A stretch of DNA of 64,000 nt from an uncultured Lachnospiraceae bacterium (GTDB lineage: Bacteria > Bacillota > Clostridia > Lachnospirales > Lachnospiraceae). The position numbers were made by a program, and so were the translations under genes. This document shows, in pieces, positions 9,143 to 18,677 of this stretch (position 1 is the first letter of the stretch; the number at the start of each line of letters is the position of its first letter). The stretch covers positions 186,001-250,000 of the forward strand of contig CADAOY010000001.1 in NCBI GenBank assembly GCA_902789665.1, given 5' to 3'. The notes under the pieces are model-generated. The model saw nothing but the letters and a program-made list of their open reading frames with translations, was not told the origin of the DNA and did not search any database.

Positions 9143-11148
9143 TGACTGATAAAATTGGGAATGTTACAATCGATTACACTTATTATTCCGGACAGGATTT
9201 ATATTCTGACGGAGATATAGAAGATGTATTATATGAAGCTGTCAGAGACGAAAAGACGGACTTAAGAAAGGTTTATGAGGAAGGTGCCAGCTGGCCACTT
9301 CTTTATCACTTAAGTTCATACAGACAGAATATTGTTTCCTGGATTCCAATGACAAAGAAAGACAAGGTGCTGGAAGTTGGTTCCGGATGTGGCGCTATTA
9401 CAGGGACGCTTGCTCAGAGTGCAGGCCAGGTGGACTGTATTGAACTTTCAAAGAAAAGAAGTTTAATTAATGCACATCGTAATCGCAAGTTTAATAATGT
9501 ATGTATACATGTTGGTAATTTTAAGGATGTTGAAGAGCATCTTGAAGAGAAGTATGATTTTATTTATTTAATTGGTGTTCTTGAATATTCCAAGGCATAT
9601 ATAGGTGGAGAGAATCCGTATGTGGATTTTCTTAATATCCTTAAGAAACATCTGGCGCCTAACGGAAGAATTGTTATTGCAATTGAGAATAAAATGGGAC
9701 TTAAATATCTTGCGGGTGCGAAGGAAGATCATGTTTCAAGATTCTTTACATCCATAGAAGGATATAAGGGTATTGAGTCTGTTGAGACCATGACAAAGGA
9801 AGGTCTTAAGAAGATTTGCAAGAAGGCAGGATTTAAGAAAGTTAATTTCTATTATCCTTATCCTGATTATAAGTTTCCAAGTGTGATTTATTCAGACAAG
9901 AGAATGCCTGCAGCAGGAGAACTTAATGACAATATCAGAAATTTCGACAATGACAGACTGGTATTGTTTAATGAGACAGATGCTTTTAATGAAATAATTA
10001 AGGACGGGTATTTTGACATATTCAGTAATTCGTATCTCCTTATTCTTGGTGATGATGTAAATGTAATTTACAGTAAGTATTCCAACGAATCCAGACAGGA
10101 TTTATATGCAATACGTACTTCAATTACTGAAGATATAGTTGATAAGAAAATTGTGAAAAAAGTGGTTAAAACCACATTAGGTCCAACCAATGCACATATT
10201 AATGATATCAATATAGCTTATGAAGGCTTAAAGAGAAGATATTATAATTATGATGTTGAAATACAAAAATGTAATTTTAACGGTTTCAACGTTGATTTGG
10301 AATATGCTGAAGGCACAACACTGGATACTATTTTGGATGAGTGCATCAGAAATAATGATAAAGAAAAATTCCTTAAACTTTTTGACAGATATAAAAAACT
10401 GGTTGACTACAACAAGGAAGCAAAGGTTTGGGATATTGATCTGATATTCTCAAATATTCTTGTGGATGGAAACAGATGGACAATTATAGATTATGAATGG
10501 ACATATCTTGATATAGACTGTCCTGTAGATATAGTTAACAGAGCTTTATATTATTTCCTTGTAAGAAATGATTCCAGACGTGAAATTCTTAAGTGGGATC
10601 TGGGAGTTGATTACATATTCAGGGAAAAAGAAATTGCTGCTTATGAAACTCAGTTTCAGCAAAGCATAGTTGGAGAGACAAAGACTCTTTCGGATATGGT
10701 AGATGCTATCGGATACAGGAGAATATATACGGAAGATATTATGGATGCCTGCGCTTTAAGGGCTCCACAGATTCAGATTTATTATGATGATGGAGCCGGG
10801 TATAAGGAGGAGACTTCCTGCTTTGTTCCGGCAACGATTAAAAATGATATAGTCAGTTTTAAGATTAAGGTTAATTCAGGAACCAAAAACTTAAGAATCG
10901 ACCCGGGCTTTGGTCCATGTTCAGTTGATATATTAAGTATTACATCAGGAGAGAGAAATTTTACTGAAGACATACATTATACCTTAAGAGGTTTTAATGG
11001 CAAAAGAAGAGGTAAGTCCATGCTCTTTAAGGGACAGGATCCTCATTTTGGAATTAAGGTTTCAGGATGGAACCTTAAGGACGATGATGTTCTGGATGTG
11101 GCAATTATGTATTATCCGATTAATGAAGGAGCGCTTAAATGGGTATAA
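9139..11148 (+). CDS. Bifunctional SAM methyltransferase / kinase-like protein (WbdD-like architecture)
   Basis: 669 residues in three parts. Residues about 70-240 form a class I SAM methyltransferase with glycine-rich motif I (LEVGSGCGAITGTLAQ) and YDFIYLIGVLEY. Residues about 340-500 look like a phosphotransferase fold: WDIDLIFSNILVDG matches the catalytic-loop pattern with Asp and Asn five apart, and WTIIDYEWT matches the metal-binding D-x-E/D-F-G position. A C-terminal beta-rich domain (about 540-669) resembles carbohydrate-binding modules. The order methyltransferase then kinase, next to a Wzt with an extended C-terminus, matches the O-antigen chain terminator WbdD. The start ATG overlaps the wzt stop; ATG at 9142 is an alternative. 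The kinase assignment rests on short motifs only, and an aminoglycoside-phosphotransferase-like or inactive fold is possible. Confidence 0.72.
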   Translation: MMTDKIGNVTIDYTYYSGQDLYSDGDIEDVLYEAVRDEKTDLRKVYEEGASWPLLYHLSSYRQNIVSWIPMTKKDKVLEVGSGCGAITGTLAQSAGQVDCIELSKKRSLINAHRNRKFNNVCIHVGNFKDVEEHLEEKYDFIYLIGVLEYSKAYIGGENPYVDFLNILKKHLAPNGRIVIAIENKMGLKYLAGAKEDHVSRFFTSIEGYKGIESVETMTKEGLKKICKKAGFKKVNFYYPYPDYKFPSVIYSDKRMPAAGELNDNIRNFDNDRLVLFNETDAFNEIIKDGYFDIFSNSYLLILGDDVNVIYSKYSNESRQDLYAIRTSITEDIVDKKIVKKVVKTTLGPTNAHINDINIAYEGLKRRYYNYDVEIQKCNFNGFNVDLEYAEGTTLDTILDECIRNNDKEKFLKLFDRYKKLVDYNKEAKVWDIDLIFSNILVDGNRWTIIDYEWTYLDIDCPVDIVNRALYYFLVRNDSRREILKWDLGVDYIFREKEIAAYETQFQQSIVGETKTLSDMVDAIGYRRIYTEDIMDACALRAPQIQIYYDDGAGYKEETSCFVPATIKNDIVSFKIKVNSGTKNLRIDPGFGPCSVDILSITSGERNFTEDIHYTLRGFNGKRRGKSMLFKGQDPHFGIKVSGWNLKDDDVLDVAIMYYPINEGALKWV

Positions 11149-12593
11149 GGTCCTTTATAAGAGGCATAAAAGAAGAGAAAAGAATTGCTAAGGAAAAAGA
11201 AGAAATCAAAGAAAAGTTACTTGGCGAAGACAGAATCAGACTTGATCTTCTTAAAAAAGCAGGTATTATTGACAATACCCATATTCATAATATTATAAAT
11301 GATGATTATGATTTAATTTTGTCGGAATGCCTTGATGGAGATGTATATATTTTTACATCCGAAGAGGGAGAGGCTTCTGTAGATTTAAATCTCTATGTGG
11401 CCAACATATTTGTTAATAGTCCTAAAATTGACGCACTTATGATAACAGAGGATGTGGATTATTACAGGACCTATTACAAGCCTGAATTTGCCCCTGAATC
11501 CATCCTGGAATACTTTTATCCTGGAAATATCTGGGCACTTAGGGGAATGGCTCTTAAAAAGGCTTCTGAGACATATAAAGAATATATATCATCTCTGGAC
11601 AATAAGGATAAATTTATATTTATTACAGCGGCGGTTATTACAGATGGGAATTCAGAAAGCATAATCAGGGATGATATGAGTTTATATCATCTGCCGCTTA
11701 AGGCTGCTAAGAACGGATGCCCTAAGGTTTTTGGCGGAAAAGAATATAAAAATATAATTCGCCCATTAATTGATAATACAGACAGATGGATTATGGAGGA
11801 TAAGTTTAATCCGCTTGTATCTGTGGTAATTCCTTCAAAGGATAATCCGGATATGCTTAATGAATGTATTAAATCCATAAAGAATGACAATTATAAGGAC
11901 GTGGAAATAATTGTTGTTGATAATGGAAGCAGCGATGAAAACAGGGGTAAAATCACCGCCCTTTCGACTTCCATTGGATTTAAATATATTTATGAAAAGA
12001 AGGATTTTAATTATTCTTATATGAACAATGTGGGAATAAAGGCCTCAAAGGGAGAATTAATATTACTACTTAATGATGATGTGACGCTTGTGGGTAATGC
12101 CCTTAAAGAAATGGCGTCAATGGCAATGAATTCATATATAGGCGCAGTTGGATGCAGGCTTTTATATCCGGACTCTGACAGAGTGCAGCATATAGGTGTT
12201 GTAAATGAAGAGGGAGGAGCCTATCATAAATGCCTTGGAGCAAGACTGCAGGATATTCCTTATGGCAGCGCTGAATATAATCAGAATGTAATGGCAGTTA
12301 CAGGGGCCTGCCTTATGGCCAGAAGAGCAGTATTAGATGCCGCAGGACTTCTTGATGAGAAACTGCCGGTAGCATACAATGATGTGGATCTTTGCTTTAA
12401 GATATATGAGAAGGGCTATCGTAATATAGTTTTAAATGATATATATATGTATCACCATGAGTCAGTTACCAGAGGTACTGATGCCATGGATGAAGCCAAG
12501 CTTGAAAGGCTGGCTAAAGAGAGAGAATACTTACAAAGCAAACATCAAAAGATTGGATTTAAAGATCCATATTACAGGAGAGATAACAGATAA
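11139..12593 (+). CDS. Family 2 glycosyltransferase
   Basis: 484 residues, overlapping the previous gene by 10 bases, with GAAGGAG just before the ATG. The first about 220 residues hold no motif that I recognise, although the part near residues 55-150 reads like a compact alpha/beta domain. The GT-A domain begins at about residue 226 with PLVSVVIPSKDNPDML, then IIVVDNGSSDE, the acidic metal-binding pocket LLLLNDDV and the acceptor-side AYNDVDLCFKIYEKGY. GT2 enzymes of this type transfer rhamnose or other sugars from nucleotide donors to a lipid-linked glycan on the inner membrane face. Donor and linkage cannot be read from sequence. Confidence 0.9.
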   Translation: MGIRSFIRGIKEEKRIAKEKEEIKEKLLGEDRIRLDLLKKAGIIDNTHIHNIINDDYDLILSECLDGDVYIFTSEEGEASVDLNLYVANIFVNSPKIDALMITEDVDYYRTYYKPEFAPESILEYFYPGNIWALRGMALKKASETYKEYISSLDNKDKFIFITAAVITDGNSESIIRDDMSLYHLPLKAAKNGCPKVFGGKEYKNIIRPLIDNTDRWIMEDKFNPLVSVVIPSKDNPDMLNECIKSIKNDNYKDVEIIVVDNGSSDENRGKITALSTSIGFKYIYEKKDFNYSYMNNVGIKASKGELILLLNDDVTLVGNALKEMASMAMNSYIGAVGCRLLYPDSDRVQHIGVVNEEGGAYHKCLGARLQDIPYGSAEYNQNVMAVTGACLMARRAVLDAAGLLDEKLPVAYNDVDLCFKIYEKGYRNIVLNDIYMYHHESVTRGTDAMDEAKLERLAKEREYLQSKHQKIGFKDPYYRRDNR

Positions 12594-14552
12594 ATGAGCG
12601 AAAGAGATCTGGAATTCTACAAAAGAGAATATGATAAGGTTCTTACTGAGAATCACAGACTTGCTACTGAACTGGAATTATCAGAATACAGAAGAACATC
12701 TGCTGAGGAGAATCTGGCAAGAATTAAAAACAGCTTTGCCTGGAAACTGACAAAGCCGGTGAGAGCAGTAAGAGTTGCTTTTATCAGAATGGCATATTAT
12801 AAAACTCCAAAGAATCTTGCCAAGAAGATTATCTATAAAAAAAGACTTGAGAAAGCCTATGTACTTCTTGGAACAGAATCTTTTCCAAATGAAGAAGAAG
12901 GGGAAAAACAGAGAAATACAAAGTTTGATAAAATGCCTCTTATTTCCATTCTTGTTCCTTTATATAATACGCCTGAAAAATTCCTTCGTGAGATGATTGA
13001 ATCAGTTTTGGTACAGACATATGGCAATTTCGAATTATGTCTTGCTGATGGTTCAGATGAGGAGCATTCTTTTGTAGGAGACATCTGCAAGGATTATGCT
13101 TCAAAAGATAAAAGGGTTGTATATAAAAAACTTGAAAAGAATGAAGGTATAAGCGGTAATACAAACAGATGTGTTGAATTATCAACCGGAGAATATATAG
13201 GATTATTTGATCATGATGATATTCTTCATCCAAGTGCTCTTTATGAATATGTTAAAGTGATTAATGAGCAGAATGCTGATTATATATACTGTGATGAAAT
13301 AACATTTGAAGGCGAAAGTATTAATGATATGATTACCCTTCATTTCAAGCCTGATTATGCAATTGATACTTTAAGGGCTAATAATTATATTTGCCATTTC
13401 AGTGTATTTAAAAGAAGCCTTCTTAAGGAAACAGAATTGTTCCGTAAAGAGTATGATGGAAGTCAGGATCATGATATGATTTTAAGACTTACATCTCTTG
13501 CCGAGAATGTTGTGCATGTTCCAAAGATTCTTTATTACTGGCGTTCTCATCCGGGTTCAGTTGCATCTGATATCAGTGCAAAATATTATGCAATTGATGC
13601 AGCCAAGAGAGCAGTACAGAATCATCTGGAAAGTTATGGAATATATAATACCATAATCAGCAGTACCAGGGCTTTCCCAACAATATTCAAGCTTGATTAT
13701 GAAATTCTTGAAAAGAAGAAAGTATCCGTCATTATTCCAAACAAGGATAATGTGGAAATGTTATCCAAGTGCCTGGAAGCACTTAAGAATCAGACATATG
13801 AGAATGTTGAAATTATTATTGCTGAGAATAACAGCGTAAAGGATGAAACATTCAAGTATTATGAGCAGTTAAAGAGTGAAGGCATAAAGGTAATAAAGTA
13901 CGACGGGGATTTTAACTTTTCTGCTATAAATAATATGGCAGCAAGGGAGGCTGAAGGAGATTACCTGCTTTTACTTAATAACGATGTGGTTATAACCACG
14001 GATAAGTTTATTGAAGAACTGCTAATGTATGCTCAGAGAAAAGACGTGGGTGCGGTTGGCTGTAAGTTATTATTCCCTAATGGAACCATTCAGCATGGCG
14101 GAATAATAATAGGTCTTGGAGCAGACAGAATAGCAGGACATATTCATTATGGAATGCAGGGCGATTATATCGGATATATGGGCAGACTGTGCTATGCACA
14201 GAATATGTCAGCAGTTACTGCGGCAGCCATGATGGTAAGTAAGGATAAATATCTTGAAGTCGGTGGTATGGACGAGGAACTTGCGGTTGCCTATAATGAT
14301 GTGGATTTCTGCCTTAAATTAAGAGAGAAGGGATATCTGAATATCTTTACTCCATTTGCTGAGGCGACTCATTATGAAAGTGCGTCAAGGGACTCATATG
14401 AGAAAGATGCAGCAGGCGAGAGATTTAAGAATGAGTGCCAGCACTTTAAGGACAGGTGGCAGGAAGTAATAGATAAGGGCGATCCTTACTATAATCCAAA
14501 TTTTAGTTTGAATGTAAGCGACTATTCACTTAAAATAGTAGTTGACAGATAG
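12594..14552 (+). CDS. Two-domain family 2 glycosyltransferase with N-terminal coiled coil
   Basis: 652 residues, starting at the base after the previous stop. Residues about 1-50 form a charged helical coiled coil rich in Glu, Arg and Leu. The first GT-A domain (about 115-350) has LISILVPLYNTPEKFL and GLFDHDDILHPSALYEY. The second (about 375-640) has KVSVIIPNKDNVEML, LLLLNNDVVITT and AYNDVDFCLKLREKGY. Such double GT2 proteins often add two different sugars, or act as polymerising enzymes on rhamnan-type glycans. The coiled coil could mediate assembly or chain-length control, by analogy with the coiled-coil ruler of WbdD; that is speculation. Alternative: the two domains are duplicated copies with one donor. 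Confidence 0.92.
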   Translation: MSERDLEFYKREYDKVLTENHRLATELELSEYRRTSAEENLARIKNSFAWKLTKPVRAVRVAFIRMAYYKTPKNLAKKIIYKKRLEKAYVLLGTESFPNEEEGEKQRNTKFDKMPLISILVPLYNTPEKFLREMIESVLVQTYGNFELCLADGSDEEHSFVGDICKDYASKDKRVVYKKLEKNEGISGNTNRCVELSTGEYIGLFDHDDILHPSALYEYVKVINEQNADYIYCDEITFEGESINDMITLHFKPDYAIDTLRANNYICHFSVFKRSLLKETELFRKEYDGSQDHDMILRLTSLAENVVHVPKILYYWRSHPGSVASDISAKYYAIDAAKRAVQNHLESYGIYNTIISSTRAFPTIFKLDYEILEKKKVSVIIPNKDNVEMLSKCLEALKNQTYENVEIIIAENNSVKDETFKYYEQLKSEGIKVIKYDGDFNFSAINNMAAREAEGDYLLLLNNDVVITTDKFIEELLMYAQRKDVGAVGCKLLFPNGTIQHGGIIIGLGADRIAGHIHYGMQGDYIGYMGRLCYAQNMSAVTAAAMMVSKDKYLEVGGMDEELAVAYNDVDFCLKLREKGYLNIFTPFAEATHYESASRDSYEKDAAGERFKNECQHFKDRWQEVIDKGDPYYNPNFSLNVSDYSLKIVVDR

Positions 14553-14592
14553 ATATCAAATATTTATACATATATGAAACAGGAGGCTTTTT

Positions 14593-16317
14593 ATGAACTA
14601 CATGGACAATTTTAATTTCTGGTTAAATGATGATTATTTTGATGAAGCAACCAAGAATGAACTTCTTGCCATCAGAAATAATGAGAAAGAAATCGAAGAC
14701 AGATTCTATAAGGATCTTGAGTTTGGTACAGGCGGACTTCGTGGTGTTATCGGTGCAGGTACAAACCGTATGAACTTCTACACTGTACGTAAAGCAACCC
14801 AGGGTCTTGCCAACTATATAATCGAGAATAATGCACAGGCTAAGGGTGTTGCCATTTCATATGACTCAAGACATTTTTCTCCAGAGTTTGCTGATGAGGC
14901 TGCACTCTGTATGGCAGCTAATGGAATCAAGGCTTATGTATTTGATGCACTTCGTCCTACTCCGGAATTATCATTTGCAGTAAGATATCTTGGATGTACT
15001 GCAGGTATTATGGTTACAGCAAGCCACAATCCTCCTGAATACAATGGATATAAGGTTTACTGGGAAGATGGTGCACAGGTAACATCCCCAAGAGATAAGG
15101 CTATTATTAACTGTGTAAATAATGTTACTGATTTCCATACTGTTAAGACTATGGATAAAAAGGAAGCTACAGAAAAGGGATTATATAATGTAATCGGCGC
15201 TGAACTTGATGATGCATTTATGGCAGAACTTAAGAAACAGATTATTAATCCAGATATTATTAAGGCAAATAGTGATTTAAAGATTGTTTATACACCATTT
15301 AACGGAACAGGTAATGTACCTGCAAGAAGAATTCTTAAAGAGATTGGATTTACAAATGTATATGTAGTTAAGGAACAGGAGAATCCGGATCCGGACTTCA
15401 CTACACTTGATTATCCTAATCCTGAAGATCCAAAGGCATTTACTCTTGCACTTAAACTTGCAAAGGAAGTTAATGCAGATATCGTTCTTGCAACAGACCC
15501 TGATGCTGACAGACTTGGTATTTATGCTCTTGATACAAAGAGTGGTGAGTATGTTCCTTTCACAGGAAACATGTCAGGTATGCTCATTGCTGAATATATC
15601 TTAAATCAGAGAACTGCAAAGGGCTTAATGCCAGAGAAACCTGCACTGGTTAAGACTATTGTTACAACCAATATGGCAGATGAAATTACAAAGGCATACA
15701 ATGTTAAGCTTGTAGAGGTTCTTACAGGATTTAAGTATATCGGTGAGCAGATTAAGTGGTTTATTGAGCAGGGTACATATAATTATGTATTCGGTCTTGA
15801 GGAAAGCTACGGATGCCTTGCAGGAACACATGCAAGAGATAAGGATGCCATTGTTGCAGTTATGTGTCTTTGCGAAGTTGCAGCATATTGCAAGTCACAG
15901 GGCAAGACTGTATGGGATATGATGATTGATATGTATGAGAAATATGGCTACTACAAAGAAGGCCTTCATACAGTAACACTTAAGGGCAAGGAAGGCAGCG
16001 AGCAGATTGCAGCCATTATGGAAGACTTAAGACAGAATCCTCCTGCAAACTTTGGTGATCTTAAGGTTACATCATTCAGGGATTACAAGGTTGGCAATGT
16101 TAAGAACATGGCAACAGGTGAGATTACACCTACAGGATTACCTGAATCCAACGTTTTATACTTTGATTTATCAGATAATGCCTGGTGCTGTGCAAGACCT
16201 TCAGGTACAGAGCCTAAGATTAAGTTCTACATGGGCGTTAAGGGCACAAGCTTAGAGGATGCTGATAAGAAACTTAAAGATTTAACAGATGCTATTTTAA
16301 AGAGAGTTAATGTTTAA
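14593..16317 (+). CDS. Phosphoglucomutase/phosphomannomutase
   Basis: 574-residue alpha-D-phosphohexomutase that interconverts hexose-6-phosphate and hexose-1-phosphate. The phosphoserine loop TASHNPPEYNGYKVY lies near residue 140, the metal-binding loop DPDADRLG near 305, the sugar-binding loop GLEESYGC near 405 and the phosphate-binding CARPSGTEPKIKFY near 535. The order and length match the long PgcA-type enzymes of Firmicutes. The start has CAGGAGG at good spacing. Placed inside the glycan cluster, it probably supplies glucose-1-phosphate to RmlA. It may also serve central carbohydrate metabolism. Confidence 0.95.
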   Translation: MNYMDNFNFWLNDDYFDEATKNELLAIRNNEKEIEDRFYKDLEFGTGGLRGVIGAGTNRMNFYTVRKATQGLANYIIENNAQAKGVAISYDSRHFSPEFADEAALCMAANGIKAYVFDALRPTPELSFAVRYLGCTAGIMVTASHNPPEYNGYKVYWEDGAQVTSPRDKAIINCVNNVTDFHTVKTMDKKEATEKGLYNVIGAELDDAFMAELKKQIINPDIIKANSDLKIVYTPFNGTGNVPARRILKEIGFTNVYVVKEQENPDPDFTTLDYPNPEDPKAFTLALKLAKEVNADIVLATDPDADRLGIYALDTKSGEYVPFTGNMSGMLIAEYILNQRTAKGLMPEKPALVKTIVTTNMADEITKAYNVKLVEVLTGFKYIGEQIKWFIEQGTYNYVFGLEESYGCLAGTHARDKDAIVAVMCLCEVAAYCKSQGKTVWDMMIDMYEKYGYYKEGLHTVTLKGKEGSEQIAAIMEDLRQNPPANFGDLKVTSFRDYKVGNVKNMATGEITPTGLPESNVLYFDLSDNAWCCARPSGTEPKIKFYMGVKGTSLEDADKKLKDLTDAILKRVNV

Positions 16318-16341
16318 TTAATTATAAAATCAGGGGTAAAT

Positions 16342-17655
16342 ATGGGATTTAAGGATAATGTATCCAAGGCAAAAGTATATTTGGGCAGAAACGGCCTTAA
16401 AAAGACCGTTTTTGCCTCTATGGAAAGAATAAATACACACAGTGATTATGTATTTACACCGGCAACAGAGGTGGAACTGTCTCTCCAGAAGACCAAAAAG
16501 TTCGATTTTGCCCCTTTAATTAGCATACTTGTACCTTGTTTTAATACAAACAAGGTATTTTTTTGCGAAATGATTGATTCGGTCGTATCTCAAAGCTATG
16601 AGAACTGGGAATTAATAATAAGTGATGCAAGTGTAACTGATGAACTTAAAAATGAGGTGGAAAAATATTCCGATGACAGAATAAAATATTATTATTCAAA
16701 CGAGCCTCTTGGAATATCTGACAATACCAATGTGGCACTGGATAAAGCGAATGGAGAATATATTTCTCTTCTGGATCATGATGATGTTTTGACACCGGAT
16801 GCTTTGTATGAAGTGGTAAAAGCCATGAATGAAAATCGTCAGTCAGGCGTTTATCCAGCATTAATTTATACGGATGAAGATAAAGTCAATGAAACCCTTG
16901 AGACCTTTTACGAACCGAATTTTAAGAAAAAGTTTAATCTGGATTTAATTTTGACAAACAATTATATCTGCCATCTTCTGACTGTCAAAACTTCCATCGC
17001 CAGGATGGTAAGATTCAGGTCCGAATATGACGGAGCTCAGGATTATGATTTCATATTAAGAAGCATAATCAGAATCTATAATCCGAAAGAAATTATTCAT
17101 GTGGCAAAAGTTTTATATCACTGGAGATGTCATGAAACTTCAACTGCAGCCAACCCTGAATCCAAGTTATATGCATATGAAGCCGGTAAGAGAGCGCTTC
17201 AGTCTGCTCTTTGGGAGATGGGATATAATGCCAGGGCTGTGGATAGTGACCATGTGGGATTTTATAATGTAATTTATTCGCCGGATATTTTTGATGCCCG
17301 CTCAGAGGTTGGTGCCATTGTGGTTCCTAAATTTAAGGGCGGAAAACTTAAAAACGGCGCTATGGATAAGTTCGGCAAGACCATGTATGAAGGCATACTT
17401 AAATATTATTCAGGATATCTTCACAGAGCAAAACTTATTCAGAAGGTTTACTGTGGAGACATAGAGTGCCTCAGAGTAAGGGATTCTCTTAAAAAACTTC
17501 ATGAGGAATACCTTGAGAGACTTAAAGAGGGAGAAGACAGAACCAGATTAAGTCTTGAATTTGCTGAGAAGGTTCACAAAAAAGGTTTTATATTTGTTTA
17601 TGATCCGGAAAATGTAACCTGTGACAATAAAGAAGGTGACCATGGCCAGAGTTAA
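16342..17655 (+). CDS. Family 2 glycosyltransferase
   Basis: 437 residues. The GT-A domain starts near residue 56 with PLISILVPCFNTNKVF, followed by the donor-site ISLLDHDDVLTPDALYEV near 145 and YTDEDKV. Later come ICHLLTVKTS and YHWRCHETSTA. The pattern is close to the first domain of the gene at 12594, so the two probably share ancestry. The C-terminal about 130 residues (after 310) have no recognised domain. An AGGGGT ribosome binding site precedes the ATG. The gene overlaps the start of the next glycosyltransferase, indicating translational coupling. Confidence 0.9.
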   Translation: MGFKDNVSKAKVYLGRNGLKKTVFASMERINTHSDYVFTPATEVELSLQKTKKFDFAPLISILVPCFNTNKVFFCEMIDSVVSQSYENWELIISDASVTDELKNEVEKYSDDRIKYYYSNEPLGISDNTNVALDKANGEYISLLDHDDVLTPDALYEVVKAMNENRQSGVYPALIYTDEDKVNETLETFYEPNFKKKFNLDLILTNNYICHLLTVKTSIARMVRFRSEYDGAQDYDFILRSIIRIYNPKEIIHVAKVLYHWRCHETSTAANPESKLYAYEAGKRALQSALWEMGYNARAVDSDHVGFYNVIYSPDIFDARSEVGAIVVPKFKGGKLKNGAMDKFGKTMYEGILKYYSGYLHRAKLIQKVYCGDIECLRVRDSLKKLHEEYLERLKEGEDRTRLSLEFAEKVHKKGFIFVYDPENVTCDNKEGDHGQS

Positions 17656-18601
17656 TATTGTTATTCCCAATTATAAAGGCCGTGATTATCTTTTTTCCTG
17701 CCTTGACAGTCTCAAGGAACAGACCTTTAAGGATATGCACGTAATAGTGGTTGATGACGGCTCTAATGATGATGAACTTGAAAATGCTTTATCTTCCTAT
17801 GATATAGAACTGGTATTAAAAGAGAAGAATGAAGGCTTTAGTGCAACTGTTAATGCAGGAATTAAGCTTTCGATGGATTCAGAATATGTAATTCTTCTTA
17901 ATAATGATACGGTTGTTGAGAAGGATTATGTGGAAAAAATGGTTGAAGCCATGGATGGCAGGAATGAGATATTTTCAGCCCAGAGTAAAATGGTTTCCTT
18001 ATATAATAAGGATAAAATGGATTCAGCCGGAGATTATTACTGTATTTTAGGCTGGGCATATAATAAAGGAAAAGATAAAAGCGTAAATAATTATAATAAG
18101 GAAAAGAAGATTTTTTCCGCCTGCGCCGGCTCGGCAATTTACAGGGTTAGTACGCTGAAGGAGACGGGGCTTTTTGATGAGGCTCATTTCGCATATCTTG
18201 AAGATGTGGATATAGGCTACAGGGCAAGGCTTATGGGATATAAGAATATATATGCCCCGAAGGCTGTATGTTATCATGCCGGTAGTGGTTTCTCAGGTTC
18301 AAGGCATAATGCTTTCAAGGTTAAGCTTTCTTCAAGAAATAATATTTATCTTCTTCATAAGAATATGAATCTGTTCTGGAGAATAGTTAATATCTGCCCG
18401 TTAAGCCTGGGAGTACTGATTAAATACCTCTTCTTTATAAGGAAAGGTCTTGGAAAAGATTATATTACCGGAGTAAAAGAGGGTTTTGCCCTTTATAATA
18501 AGAATAAAGATAAAAAGGTAAAATACGCGCCGGCCGTTTTTGGCAGAAGCATTATTATTAATTTCTGGCTTGTTATCAGCACTTTTGGCCTCCTGGGGTA
18601 A
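17642..18601 (+). CDS. Family 2 glycosyltransferase (rhamnosyltransferase-like)
   Basis: 319 residues from ATG 17642, chosen because GAAGGTG lies just upstream and the conserved GT2 start (ARVNIVIPNYKGRDYL) follows at once. An upstream in-frame ATG at 17621 would add seven residues of no family value. Motifs are VVDDGSNDDE, VILLNNDTVVEK and LEDVDIGYRARLMGY, followed by a hydrophobic C-terminal stretch with one or two possible membrane-associated helices (about 240-319). It overlaps the previous gene by 14 bases. It probably extends the same lipid-linked glycan. Donor is unknown. Confidence 0.9.
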   Translation: MARVNIVIPNYKGRDYLFSCLDSLKEQTFKDMHVIVVDDGSNDDELENALSSYDIELVLKEKNEGFSATVNAGIKLSMDSEYVILLNNDTVVEKDYVEKMVEAMDGRNEIFSAQSKMVSLYNKDKMDSAGDYYCILGWAYNKGKDKSVNNYNKEKKIFSACAGSAIYRVSTLKETGLFDEAHFAYLEDVDIGYRARLMGYKNIYAPKAVCYHAGSGFSGSRHNAFKVKLSSRNNIYLLHKNMNLFWRIVNICPLSLGVLIKYLFFIRKGLGKDYITGVKEGFALYNKNKDKKVKYAPAVFGRSIIINFWLVISTFGLLG

Positions 18602-18615
18602 AAGAGATACGAGTA

Positions 18616-18644
18616 TTGCAAAAAATGTAATAATGTTGTAACAT
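18616..18644 (+). promoter_or_regulatory. Candidate promoter of the sugar transferase gene, with palindrome over the -10
   Basis: TTGCAA at 18616-18621 and TAACAT at 18639-18644 are separated by exactly 17 bases. The -10 overlaps the inverted repeat ATGTT-GT-AACAT, itself flanked by A/T arms, which could be a repressor site. Only 4 of 6 bases match in the -10, so confidence is modest. Being AT-rich, the repeat could also be a weak terminator of the upstream operon. Confidence 0.4.
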
Positions 18645-18677
18645 ATTATTTTGTAAGCGTTTAGGTGGGTGACGGTT

